Positions 1-11,500 of a DNA stretch of 64,000 nt are shown here, piece after piece. The stretch spans positions 11,160,001 to 11,224,000 of the forward strand of contig NC_135035.1 in assembly GCF_051020975.1 (NCBI RefSeq). The letters are read 5' to 3'. The notes beneath the pieces are model-generated. The model did no database searches, was not told where the DNA came from, and worked only from the letters and a program-made list of their open reading frames with translations. Made by a program: the position numbers and the translations under genes. The stretch's first letter is position 1. Each line of letters begins with the position of its first letter. Source of the DNA: Osmia lignaria lignaria. Taxonomy: Eukaryota; Arthropoda; Insecta; Hymenoptera; Megachilidae.

Positions 1-337
1 CGGGTCTGTGTCTGAACGACTGTCTGAAAGGACTTGTCTCTATGATTACGGCAGTTCTACAATAGCATGAAGAAAAAAAAGAAACAAAAGCTTGTACAAA
101 CCGAGGTTCTTCTTAGTGGTGTAACACGTGGTACTCAGCGATCGAGAGGATTCGTAACGTCGAATCGATTACTCTCGAAAGACGCTATCGAACCAACGAG
201 AAGAATTGTAGACGCCTAAAGCTAGTTTAGGCTCTCAATTTCGATCGATCGATCACGAGGCAACTCGTAAAATAATGGTCCGTAGAATTTAAGGCACTGT
301 GCAAAACGGGCAGATTTCTTTGCTCGTTCGCCGACTC

Positions 338-344
<7 letters not shown>

Positions 345-370
<26 letters not shown>
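345..370. repeat. (TC)13 microsatellite
   Basis: Uninterrupted TC dinucleotides embedded in a longer pyrimidine tract (about 336-378) that ends in CAT and CAC triplets. Confidence 0.95.
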
Positions 371-581
371 CTCCTCTCATCATCACCACCACCATCGTGC
401 ACTCGATGGATGACTTTTGTCGCGACGTAACGACGCGTATTTCCGTGGCGGGACATGCTGGTGCGAACGGGACAAAGAAAAGTAGGCACTACGAGTGTGC
501 GTTTGCACTCGTGGTCGTCGAGCACGATCTACGCGGATATACGCGTACAAGCATAAATATTAATAAACGCAGGTCTTGATG

Positions 582-587
582 TTTAAT
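582..587 (-). promoter_or_regulatory. Possible Drak poly(A) signal ATTAAA
   Basis: Minus-strand ATTAAA, followed within about 20-35 nt by a U-rich stretch (TTTATTAATATTTATGCTTG). I saw no canonical AATAAA on the minus strand between the stop codon and this point. Cleavage would fall near 560. A read-through to a more distal site is not excluded. Confidence 0.3.
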
Positions 588-1525
588 CGCGTGCGTGCAC
601 GCGTATACACACGAATGCGTAAAACGAGCGCGACCCGAGTGTGTGCGTGACGCACACACAATTCTCTTAACGCTTAACGTTTACTATAAAGGCACCGAAG
701 TTATCGAATTTCGATTTTAACGAGATCCGTCGAACGGACCTCCAGGTAATTCGGATTACTGCTATCACGGCCCCGATCGATTATTATGGCTAAGATCGCA
801 AAATTTCTCGCTCGAGGCATCGAGTCACTCTACCGATTTCTCGAATCAAATTCTCCCCAGAGCAATCGTGCCTGCCACTCTTCGCTTCTCAACCAAGTCT
901 GTCTGATATATACCTGACATTTTCTACTTACGTAATAATCAAGTGGTTCAAGACTTTCGTTTCGCGGGCAACTCGATGCATCGATCGCGCTAAACTCGCG
1001 CAGGTTTTATACATTTCAACTCGAAAGGATGGCCGATCAGGTCAGTCTCTCGGTAATGGCAGACGACGAGCTGCCAAACGATGCGTCTCGTTTCCTCTCG
1101 CATTCGATTCACTCAAATTCGTTCATTCAAAATCCCTGCTACCATCACGAATTCAACCGTACCTATTTACACACCCAAGGAATTTCCCTTCCTTCCACTT
1201 ACGTACGATAAAACCGTCGAAACTCGACGCACTCGTAGAATCTCGGTCGTCCGAATATTATATACAGTACGCGTCACGAACGATCGGTACCCTCGTACTT
1301 GAACAGCCATCCTCGATGTGTATTTACAGCCAACCACTTGCTCGAACCCACGCCTTTTCGTGCCAATTACGTCGCGTAACTGGATACCGAGTTTTCGTAA
1401 CGCGGGCTATCGAACTATGTACTGTACACCGTAAAACTATATGTACAACGGATCGGGTGGATCCGAGACTTTGAAGCTGCTCGAGAAAGCCGTTCAGAGA
1501 CCAAGAATCTAGGTCTTTTTCGCGT

Positions 1526-2549
1526 CTACGAGGCCCCATGAATCTGAAACCGGCGAATCCGTGCCTGCACCGACTCGCATTGTACCTCGCTGTACCTGGT
1601 GTACCTGCCAGCTCTGACTGGCTCGCGGATTACCACGAAATTTCCGCCCCTTTCTCGAAGCGCTTCCAACCCGGTCTTTCCGTGTACCGTCGGCGGGCTG
1701 GATGCTTTGCTAAATTTCGCGTTAGACGTTTCACATGAGAAACGGCTGAGAACTTTGCTCACGACTCCGTTGCATTCCCTCGGCCACGCCCTCGTATGAT
1801 GGTGCCTTTGTTCCCATCTGTCCGACGACGAGTCTGTGCTCGCGAATGGAAAACTGGCTCTGCTTTGAGTCTTTCCGTACATAATGAAATCCAACGAATC
1901 GTCCGAATAAACGCTGCTCCGATCGCTCGAGCTGTCCGTCGAGATTTCGGATACCGTGTCGCTACCACTGTCGCTGCAGTGCTGCTCTTCGCCTAAAATG
2001 AACACGGGCGTGCATTTAAACACCTCACCGGCGGGCATCGTGTGGGTGGCAGTCGCCCTCCTCTGAGTTCCGCTCGACGCGTTTGTGGACACGCTGGTAC
2101 CCGTGGACGACACCGACTCGATTAGCACGATTTCCGCCCCGGAAAATCTCTGCGCCAGTGAATCCATGTTTCGTTTGAAATGGTCCCTGCGGTCGGAGCT
2201 CAAGCCGTATCTAACCGGTTTGGCCGATAACTTTGACTTTGAATAAAGATTTTCCGTGTGCGAGGAGACCGCTCGCGTAGCCGTCGGTTTTGTTTCAACG
2301 TTTTGGCACGCGGTCGTGTTCGACGTCCTCTGACCGTGCTTTTCCGTGTCGTTTTTAGGGATCGACGAGACCGTCGACGATTGTTCGATCGTAATGGATT
2401 TCGAGGCCGATTTCGTTTCGGTCAACGACTCGTCTTCGATCGCGGTCCCGTTTAACGTTGGACAACTAGCCGTCAAGAGAGGTGGTTGCGGATCATCGAA
2501 CATGGCGAACCACGAGTGTTGAAGGCATTCCGTGACGGTCAAACGTTCG
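1526..2549 (-). CDS. Drak: Drak coding exon 6 (kinase end and C-terminal tail, stop)
   Basis: The acceptor TTTTCCAG precedes 2549. The first codons (NERLTVTECLQHSWF) complete kinase subdomain XI at residue 295. The remaining 326 residues form a low-complexity tail: Ser/Thr-rich from 296 to about 430, a basic-aromatic patch RRDHFKRNMDSLAQRF near 401-416, an acidic serine cluster at 471-501 and a second STDSSSDR copy at 518-525, ending with the basic segment ARIRRFQ. TAG is at 1528-1526. The tail is longer than that of vertebrate STK17A/B. The acidic serine clusters look like possible CK2-type phosphosites (inference). Confidence 0.93.
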
Positions 2550-5500
2550 CTGGAAAATAAAAGGAGATTCGATTAACGTTTCGATCATGAAGGATCTCGC
2601 ACGACGAGACAAGATACTTTCTGATCGTCGTACACTCCTCAAACCAGTCGACCGCTGTAGTTGCATAACGTTAAAAGCTACGAGAAAAGACGGAAGAGAG
2701 TAGGAAACGACGAACTAGGACGAAGAGAAGGGAGAGAAAACTACGCGTGTACTCGCGACGATAAACCGCGTTGGTAGCGAGATAAGTGTGCTTTCGCATT
2801 GGAAGGGCGAGGATATTCCGGATGGAGACTTCCTCCCAGCTGTCCGACCGGTCGAAGATAAGGAAATCTACGAGTTTTTCAGCGGAACTCGTTCGATGTG
2901 CCGACGCGTTCCTCTTCCCGTTTCGAAGAAAGTAGTCGTCGTCGCTGCAGTCGGAGGAATGTCGATCGTTTTGCTTCCACGTACCCGCGAGTACGGATGC
3001 AGAAATCCTGCAGGTTGCCGGATTGCGTAACTATCGAAATTTCGATGAAAGACACGACTATCTGCGATTATCTGCCTACGAAACGGTGACGAAATACTAA
3101 CACGAGCCACGGATAAGTATTATCGAAGAACGGGTTACCAAGAATCCCGGCACCGGTGAAAATAATGCTTTCGAGGAAGCGTGTCGTGACCTACCAGGAA
3201 CGTTTACCGCTTACGGCTTACCTCGAAGCGAAAGAAGATAGGCCGCGTCGCGTCAAGACGGCGCGTGGATCTCAAGAACATTGTTAGTTAGGTGGCGTAC
3301 GTTTGCATTATTTAGCTTCTAAGAATGAAAACAATCGCGTAACGCGGCGAACATTCCTTAAGACGACACTATCCTCTCCCATCGTTGTGGCGCTTACTTT
3401 TTTTTATCGGGAACCTCTTTTCGCGTTACTCACTTTGGATCCTTGACCATCAGTTTGCGCATCAGATCACGCGCCTCCTCGGACACGTCTTCGAACAGGT
3501 CGTCAGGAAAATCTAGGCGACATCGGCTAATGTTGCAGAACGTTTCCTGCTTGGTATCGCCGCCGAATGGAGAGCATCCCGTTAGCAACACGTACAGCAA
3601 AACTCCGATCGACCACATGTCCGTCGCCAAGCTGATCGGCTCGTAGTTTAACACCTCTGGCGCTGAAACAAGCAGAAAACGCAACTTGAAGAGCGAACGG
3701 TAGCTGCGTGGGTGGAAAAGACGAGTCAAGAGGTGGTAACAGGCGATATTTCTTCTCGCGAAAGGTTCGTGAGAATCACTGAACGGCGCTTCTTGCAGGG
3801 GAAATGCGACCGTTAAACACGACCGGTGAAAAGTAATCGCAAAGGTAATCGCGTGACTCGTAAATGGCTCCTCCTCGTGGCCGACGATCCGCGTCGAGAA
3901 GTGGCTTGTTCTGTTCAATTATGCAACGTTCCTGTATCTCTAATGGAATTACACGGTACGAAACGAGTCGCGAATCCGGTGGCAGCGAGGAACCGGGATA
4001 TCTCGTGCGTAGAAAGACATCAATGGTGTACTTGCGTTTTGTCGAGAATACTCACCAACATAGTCAGGCGTGCCGAGAATCTCTCGGATGTCCGCGCCGT
4101 GGCTGATGTACCGCGAGATACCAAAATCGCAGAGCTTCACGTCACAGTCGGGAAACTCGCCGGTGAGGACCAGATTCTGAGGCTGAAAAGAGAGGACAAG
4201 GAAAATTAAAAACATTCGTATTCGATTTCCTCTCTCGTCGACGGTTAACGAAGACAAAGAAGCTCGTTATTTCCTTTCGTTGCGGCGTATAATTGCTCGC
4301 AATTCGATGCTCTCGCGAGGAAGACGAAACGGCGCGATGAAGCGCACGATCCGATCTCTCCGCTCTATCTTTCTTAGCCTTCCTCGAGGGTGAACATTGT
4401 TTCATATTTTATCCGCGAGACATTTACAGCGAGAATAAATTATTTCGGGCGATCTTGTCGTCGCAATTATCAGCTGGGTAGCAGCGTCCGATATCAGGGA
4501 CGCGCAGGGTGAAACGTGTTCCCGGCAAAAGCGGTCGGTCGCAACACGGTGGCAGTAGTCGAGAGCAACCTGCATCGGCTTAGTTTTTTCCATGGCTCGT
4601 ACGTACACCAGTGTTTCAGCGATCATTACATGCCCCGTGCCTACACGATGCCACTTAATTAAACGTATTTAATAAACGACGATTCAGCGGAGCGTTCGTC
4701 ACGTAATCGAGGCAATTAATCGTATCGCGAGTGCATGTACCGGTAATTTTTTTCCTCTTTTCTCGTGCATCCTTTCTCAGGCCCGAGGAGGTTGCAAGCA
4801 ATTTGAAAAAAAAAAAAAAAAAAAAGAAAAAAGAAAACGAAAGGAGCAAGGGTTCGTTCGTGACGCGCAAGCGTAATAAAATCCGTACGTGAACCGAGGC
4901 TGGTCCTCGAGATCGCGATCTAAGGAGGAAGCGATCCGCGGGGGCACGAATTTCGCGTGGAAAGATTTTGCGAAGATTCGGATACGAAGGGAGTAGATTG
5001 AAAACATCTGCTGGTTGGTTGCAAGCTGAGAGCCGCCGGCTGCGGTAGGTTTTAGAGCAAGGTGGCTTTTTCTCGAGAGCTCACGTTACAAGAGCGTAGT
5101 TAGCGATCATTAAGCATCCCAATGGGTACGCGCAGTGTCACTTAATTAAAAGTATCGAATAAACGACCCCTTCTCTCGTCCGTTCTCCAGGTAATCGGTG
5201 CAATTAATCGCGATCCTCGTGTACTTTGTTCACCTGGCCAAGGGGCAGGCATTTAATAAACGGCACGATAATGACGCTCCTCGAACCTTATTCGCCCCCT
5301 ACCTAGTAACTTTGTAAGACCAGTCTGCCCGCCTAGGGTGCTTCGACAATGGACCAGCAACGAACTTTTCTCCTTGATCTCCTTTCGAGAAAACCAATGC
5401 GCCCATTGTTCGATCGTTTCGTAGAATCGCTGCTAGGCCGCACCGCGACCTTTCTTATCGGTAATCATTTACATCCGTGTATCGACGCTTCGAATAACCG

Positions 5501-8500
5501 CGCTCGCATTCGCACTCGAACTAGACGCCCACGCAACTATTCGCGCCTCTCTTCTGGCGCCCACGTTTCTGATCTGCCGCTACACTAACTAAATTTCTCA
5601 GCCGCGTTTTCAACGTAAACACAGGTCAATTGACACCTGCGATGAAACTCTGGCGGTCAGACAGCCTTCCAGAGGCTGTTAAATTTTCATCGAGAAAAAC
5701 GAGAAAGAGGATAGAGTTGGTTGAAAAGGAAGGATTCCGTGCGCACTCGTATCGCTCGAGGATTCAGTTTGTGTGTTACGTTTCGTTATACCGAGTTACG
5801 AGTCGAACGTGACTGGACTGCATCGCAAGATGCTCGACGTCCTACGAATAATGCTGGTGATTTAAAAAGTGCTTCTGTAACGTTGAGGTCGTAGGACGTT
5901 TTGTTCGTGTCCCCTTCGGCTTTAACAGGCGGCTCAATCCCGTCCAACAAGTCCTACGAAACGCTACCCTTATACTTTTCGCTTCTCCTCCTTTCAATTT
6001 TTTACCCGTTCGATGGGGAAGAAGGAACGGTCGAACAGGGACGACCGTTCCGACAGGCATATGGAGAGAAACGACGACGCTTTAGGAGTGACCGTTGCTC
6101 GACGAGACTCGACAGGCCGGTTTCGAACCGTCCGACTGCCGGAAGTCGTTCAATAAGGAACAAAGACATTTCCATAATTTACCATTACGAGGTTCCTGCG
6201 TCGCTCGTGTTCTTCTGAACGTTCTTCTCGGACCTCGACGCGAATCGTGTAGGCGTCGCGATCGATTACCGCGAATATCATTGCTGCACGCTTGATTCGT
6301 CACGACGGAAAACTTTGTAGCTCGAGCCGAGATACGGGCACGTCTGAGCTTGATAACGATGCTACGACGAAACGAGGAGACGACGAACGCGCTCAGAAAA
6401 GTGTAACAGGTGAGTTAATTACCGAGGCATCGTCTGTCGGAAGTCGTCGTTCAACGTAACGCAGAGTGGTTACAAAAAGCACAGGAAGGACGCGAGCTAT
6501 TAAATCAAAGTTAGTAGCTACTCTTTTCCTCGAAATAAAAACGTTCCTCGAAGTAATTCACGCGATGCCAATTTGCTTAGCAAGCGAATGGATCTGGTTA
6601 AACGTTTTGGAGCTACGGTTGATGTAACGGCGTACACGCGTGTCGATAATCGAGCAACGTTCTGCTCGATAGGAGCGAGTATATCGCCTTTTATTTATTC
6701 GTCGTGTAATCGTACGACGTGGAATACACGATACGATTCCGTCGAAAGCTGCTTCCATCGGAGTTGCAGCAGGAGCAAAATTTTCGCGATGACGAACAGG
6801 CTTGGCATTCGGAACGCAAAATACGCGAGAGAAAAAGCGTGTGCACGCAGTTGGAAGGCAGAACGCTTTTTAACCAACGGACAACGAATTTATGAGGATC
6901 TGTCTCTTGCGTTCATTGAAACTTCCGGCGGTTGAAAAAGGGGGAAGCGTCCCTACACGATGCGTGGCCGGACACGAGAACGCGTGCGCGTGTTTGAGTA
7001 GTATGAATGTAATGCTCAGAGTTCGGTTGAACGAGCTGCGAGAAACAGACGTTCCGAGAGGTCAGCGGACCAGCTCGATCGTTTTATGAAACGAATCGCG
7101 ATTAAATTCGTGGTAAATTTCAGTCTTATCGATATTAGAGAATCGCGATCGGTAGGCAGAAGGAAAGAAGGGGAGATTAAGGTATCGCTTTTTCCTCTGC
7201 GGATAAAATATCGATTCTCTTTTCGCTTAAATGGGGGCGGAGAGCTCGGCTATTCCATTAACAGGCCGATGAATCGATTTCGTCGAAACCGAAGTTCTGG
7301 CTAATGAACCAACTGCTCTCGAGAGCCACTGGCCATGCCAGAAATGGAATTCTCGGTACGAGCTCGCTGCTCCAACTATCCAGGCTAGTCGACAGAGTTC
7401 ATTGATGAGCCTGAATCCTCCCTTTTCCAACGGAGGTCGATCGCCTCTGTTCCTTCCCCGGGAAAAAATGTTGAAAAGCACTGCCAAGAATAACGAACGA
7501 GTCGTAGGATGTTCGATGGGTGTCACGTGCACGCCAATTTCAAGCAACGCGATTAACGCGAGGCGGTGATTATCGATGCGCGAGCAAATAGAGAAGAGTA
7601 CACACAGTCTTTGGCGCCAGTTTAGATATCGCGTTATTACAGCATGCTCGTCTCGAGTGGATCGACGACCGACGACTGGTCGTTGAACAAGCATACGGCA
7701 TTCCACGCGAATAGAAACGAGCTCGATCGCAACACCGATAGCATTGTTGTCGTTGGAAGCGAGAATACGATCGTTCGAATTCGTAAAATATGCGAGATCT
7801 ATGCTGACGAATCCGAGTTTCTATCTATTCGGTTGGCGCCCGAAACCTCGTGGACGTCGGCCAACGAGGCCTCTTGAAAGCGAGCCAAAGAATTCCCAAA
7901 GTGCATTTTTCCATTCATAACCGCGAGATCTATATTTGGGTCAGGCATATCGCGTGAATTCGTGGCACGATGATATTTTAAGAACGAACCGGAGGTGTGC
8001 ATCGAACCGGAGGTGTGGAGTTCGTTCGATCGCGATCGCGAACGCGCACGCGAATGAGAACGCGTCGAAACCGAAAGTCTGAAAAACGTAACGCGGTTTT
8101 TCCTTTCTAAACGGGCGCGATCGTTTCCATTCAGCCACGCTCTCGCGATCTCGAGCACCGATACCGAAAACGAACGGACTTGCGGGTCAACGATTTAGAA
8201 AAACGATCGAAGGGATAAGTGTTCGATATAAAAATATATAGCAGCAACGCGTTTTTATTGTTAAGGTTGCGGAATTGCTTCGTCGGCGCGTTTAATCGAG
8301 CAGTTTTGCTTATCCAGAACGTATAAAATTATCTTATCGATTGGAAAACATCGTGATAATTCTGGCGGATGTGTAATCGTCGTTGGTATCAGGACAGAGA
8401 CTCGATAACAGACGGTGTAAAGGACGTTTCAACGCGGCGCTTAATGCGCAAAAGCTGCTAAATTATTTTATTGCGTCGTCGCTATGGAATGAAATTTTTC

Positions 8501-11500
8501 CGGTAATTCAATTCGCCAGCAGCAGCGAGTAGCGTTTCGTCTCTGCTCCGCTCCACTTGTAATTTAGTCGCGTAGGTATATACCTGGTAACCTGCATCCC
8601 CGCAAATTGCTATCAATTTGCGAAAGCCGGATAATTGGGTTGCATAACCGCGATCATAATCCGAGTCGCGTTAAGGGGAATAAAAAAATGAGGAGGAAGG
8701 CTGAAATACGCGAATCGGCGCGTGTGTCGCCGAGGGAATATTATTAATACGACTCGTTTGCCTTGGCTCGCCCATATCGATCACGCCGATAATCGATAAA
8801 CGCATACTCTCTTATACTTATACCTACGCTCTGCCCTGCGTCGATCTCGTGTCGCGGTGTCGCAGTGTCCAGCTATGCCCGCTGCAAATTGCAAATTGTT
8901 CCCATTGCCAAATAAGAAAAACCTCGCGTGAACGCGATCGACCGAATGCATCGCGCGTTTCGCGACGCGCATATAAAACATGCTTATCTATCACTTGGAA
9001 GATGCATCGTTGTCGCACGACGTTTAGCGTAATTTAAACCGATTTATTGGCAAAATCGTCGGTAGATTTATCGATGAATAAAACCAGGGGAATTATGTAA
9101 ATTCGTGTCGCGAGGCGAGGCTGCAGGAGCAGACCGATGAATTTATGAAAAACTCGGTTCCGGATTTTCTAAGGGGCGCCAAGGAGCGTCCGCGTATTAT
9201 TCTCGAGATAAAAGGCCGAGAGGAGGGACGCGCATCGATCTATTTCCGTAGCAAAGTTTCGCGGCGAGACGAGACTCCCTCGAGGTTGGTACAAAAATAA
9301 TTTAGAGCGAGCAGAAACACCCCATTGGCGCCCGTTTCGTCGGGATTCCATCGCGATGAATCGCTTTCGCGCTCACGCTCACGCCTGCGTCTCGTCTTCT
9401 TCTCCTCTCGTTTCTTGCACGTGTTACATGTACACGACGCGCTGTTTCTTCTTTTTACCAACGACGCTTTTGTTATGATAACGATGCGCCGTGGAAAAAT
9501 AGGCCTCCCCTTCTCTTGTGCATTCCAGCGAGAGCGCCGTCACTTTCTAGCAAATATTTGAATTTGTGAGCGAAAGTTACTCTCCGAGGCTACAATGTAG
9601 AAACGTTTGGCGAATTAATGCGTCCCTCCTCCTCCTCTACCAACTTTCGATCCAATCCTACTGTACGAGTGGGTAAAATCGATCGATCGATCTATCGATG
9701 GTATGATAAAGACGCAAATTGCATACGCGATCGGTGTCAACGGTTTCGCGTTCGACTCCTGTCTTTTGGCAGAGATCATCGTGTTACGCGGATACTTTTA
9801 CATAACAATTTGGGTCGTTCGCACCGAGGACGGCAGGACGCGGGGAGCAGGGAATACGTTCGCTGAGAAACTGCCAGCTCTCGACCGAAATGTCGTCGCT
9901 TCGTTCGTTGCCAAGAGCAGTTTCTTTTCTCGGCGGATTAGGCGCGATATTCTTTCTCGCGTTCTTTATCCACCGAACACAGACGGTACACGCGTGCCAA
10001 TTCACAGCGAAGGTTTTTCAACTCGACCAGGGAATATATCTAGATAAGAGTTGTTTGCAGAAACGACAATCTACGTGCTTCTCTTATCGTCTCGTTTCTC
10101 GCTTGTTTTTGACGTGGGCCGAGATAAAGAGTACAGAGCCTCGCGAACACCGTGAAATTTTCCGTGCAGAAGTCTAGACTCACCTTGATGTCGAGGTGGG
10201 CCACGTTCAGGGAATGCAGAAACGCTATTCCGTCCAAAATTTGCTTCAGCAGTCTGGCGACCTGTCGCTCCTCTGGAACTTCGTCTCTGTCTAGTATCAT
10301 TTGTAACTCGCCACCGGGGGCCCTGCGAACGAAAAAGCGGCTTGGTGAACGATCGAGCTAATCGGGCTGCGTTCGTGTCTTCGATAAGAAGAACCACGCA
10401 TAGGAAGCGATACTCAGTCCACGATCGATTAATCTTCAGTTTCGCTACCGGTTAACGCGATTGCGTTCGAATTATCGACGATTCGTGAACGCTTCTTCCG
10501 TAAATACTCTAAGTATAATTAAAAATAATAAGAACATTTCACTTACAATTCCAAAACCAATACCATCTCTGTGGTCGTCTCGAAGACTTGATGAAGAGAC
10601 ACCAGACGAGAACAATTAGCCGCAGCATCCAGCACCGCGACCTCGTGAAGCGCTTCCGCCCTCAGTTCCTGCGCCCGTCTCCTCTTCCTGAGGAACTTGG
10701 CGGCCCACTGTCTTCCGCTTGATCTCTCCCGACATCTTCTCACCGTCGCGTATTTACCTCTGCAAGCAAACAACAAGTGTGGATCGTTAGCGAACGATTG
10801 TGTAGAAATATCAGAATAAGGAATTACGGTGGAGAAACGAAGTAACGAATGAAGTAACGTTTTACGTGAACGTTTTACTTTCGCCCTACCATTAACGACT
10901 AGACCTAAACCTCGTTTAATCGCGATTTTCCAATTACGCCGTACGCGTGGAAATGTTGCGCTGCGTCGACCGCGTCCACGTTCGCGTTTCAATGTTCCGC
11001 TCCGTAAATAACGAATGATCTATATTGCGGCTGCTACGATGCAAACATCTAAACAACTCGTAGAAAGCGAAGTCGCGCGGCCAATGCTCCTGAACAGCGA
11101 CTCGAATCTTGGAGAACAACGGTGAAAGCATCGGTCGCGTTTCTTTTCGCGCCTGTTTTTCCACGATTCCACGAGGACGACTCGTTGGAACGAGTTGTCG
11201 CGCGACGAACGGTACCCTGGCTTCTAGCGAACGAGTTCTTCTGAAACAAGTTGAACGTTGGACGGGACAGATGGACCGAGAGTAAGCGTCAATGTAAGCG
11301 TCATTAGGGAGCATTGTTCGGTGGACGGTATCCCACAGAGTAGATGGTACAACGAACGAAGCCCCGCCGCTAGCCTCGTCGACGATCGGCTATTCCTCTA
11401 CAGGTATACACTTCCGAGCGGAAAGCACGCTGCGCGTCGCTTTAATTATCGGCGACTGTAAAACTATTAACGACCCCGTTGATTCTGTAGAGGGAAAAAT

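Larger units (their letters stand above)
1..1525 (-). other. Drak 3' UTR and downstream flank
   Basis: No convincing coding exon on either strand; the few open frames of 60-80 codons show no recognisable motif. Drak's 3' UTR must begin at 1525 on the minus strand. The first good poly(A) hexamer variant met downstream on that strand lies near 587, which would give a 3' UTR of roughly 0.95 kb. A TC microsatellite sits at 345-370. Confidence 0.5.
4183..10183 (-). other. Drak intron 3 (6 kb)
   Basis: GTGAGT..TTTTCAG intron of 6001 nt, phase 0, inserted immediately after the catalytic lysine codon. It contains a poly-A tract at 4806-4825, a diverged direct repeat (4618-4725 and 5102-5210), a small hairpin at 6024-6051 and a short tandem at 7985-8017. 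Open frames up to 159 codons occur on both strands but none shows a known motif, so no nested gene is called. Confidence 0.9.
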
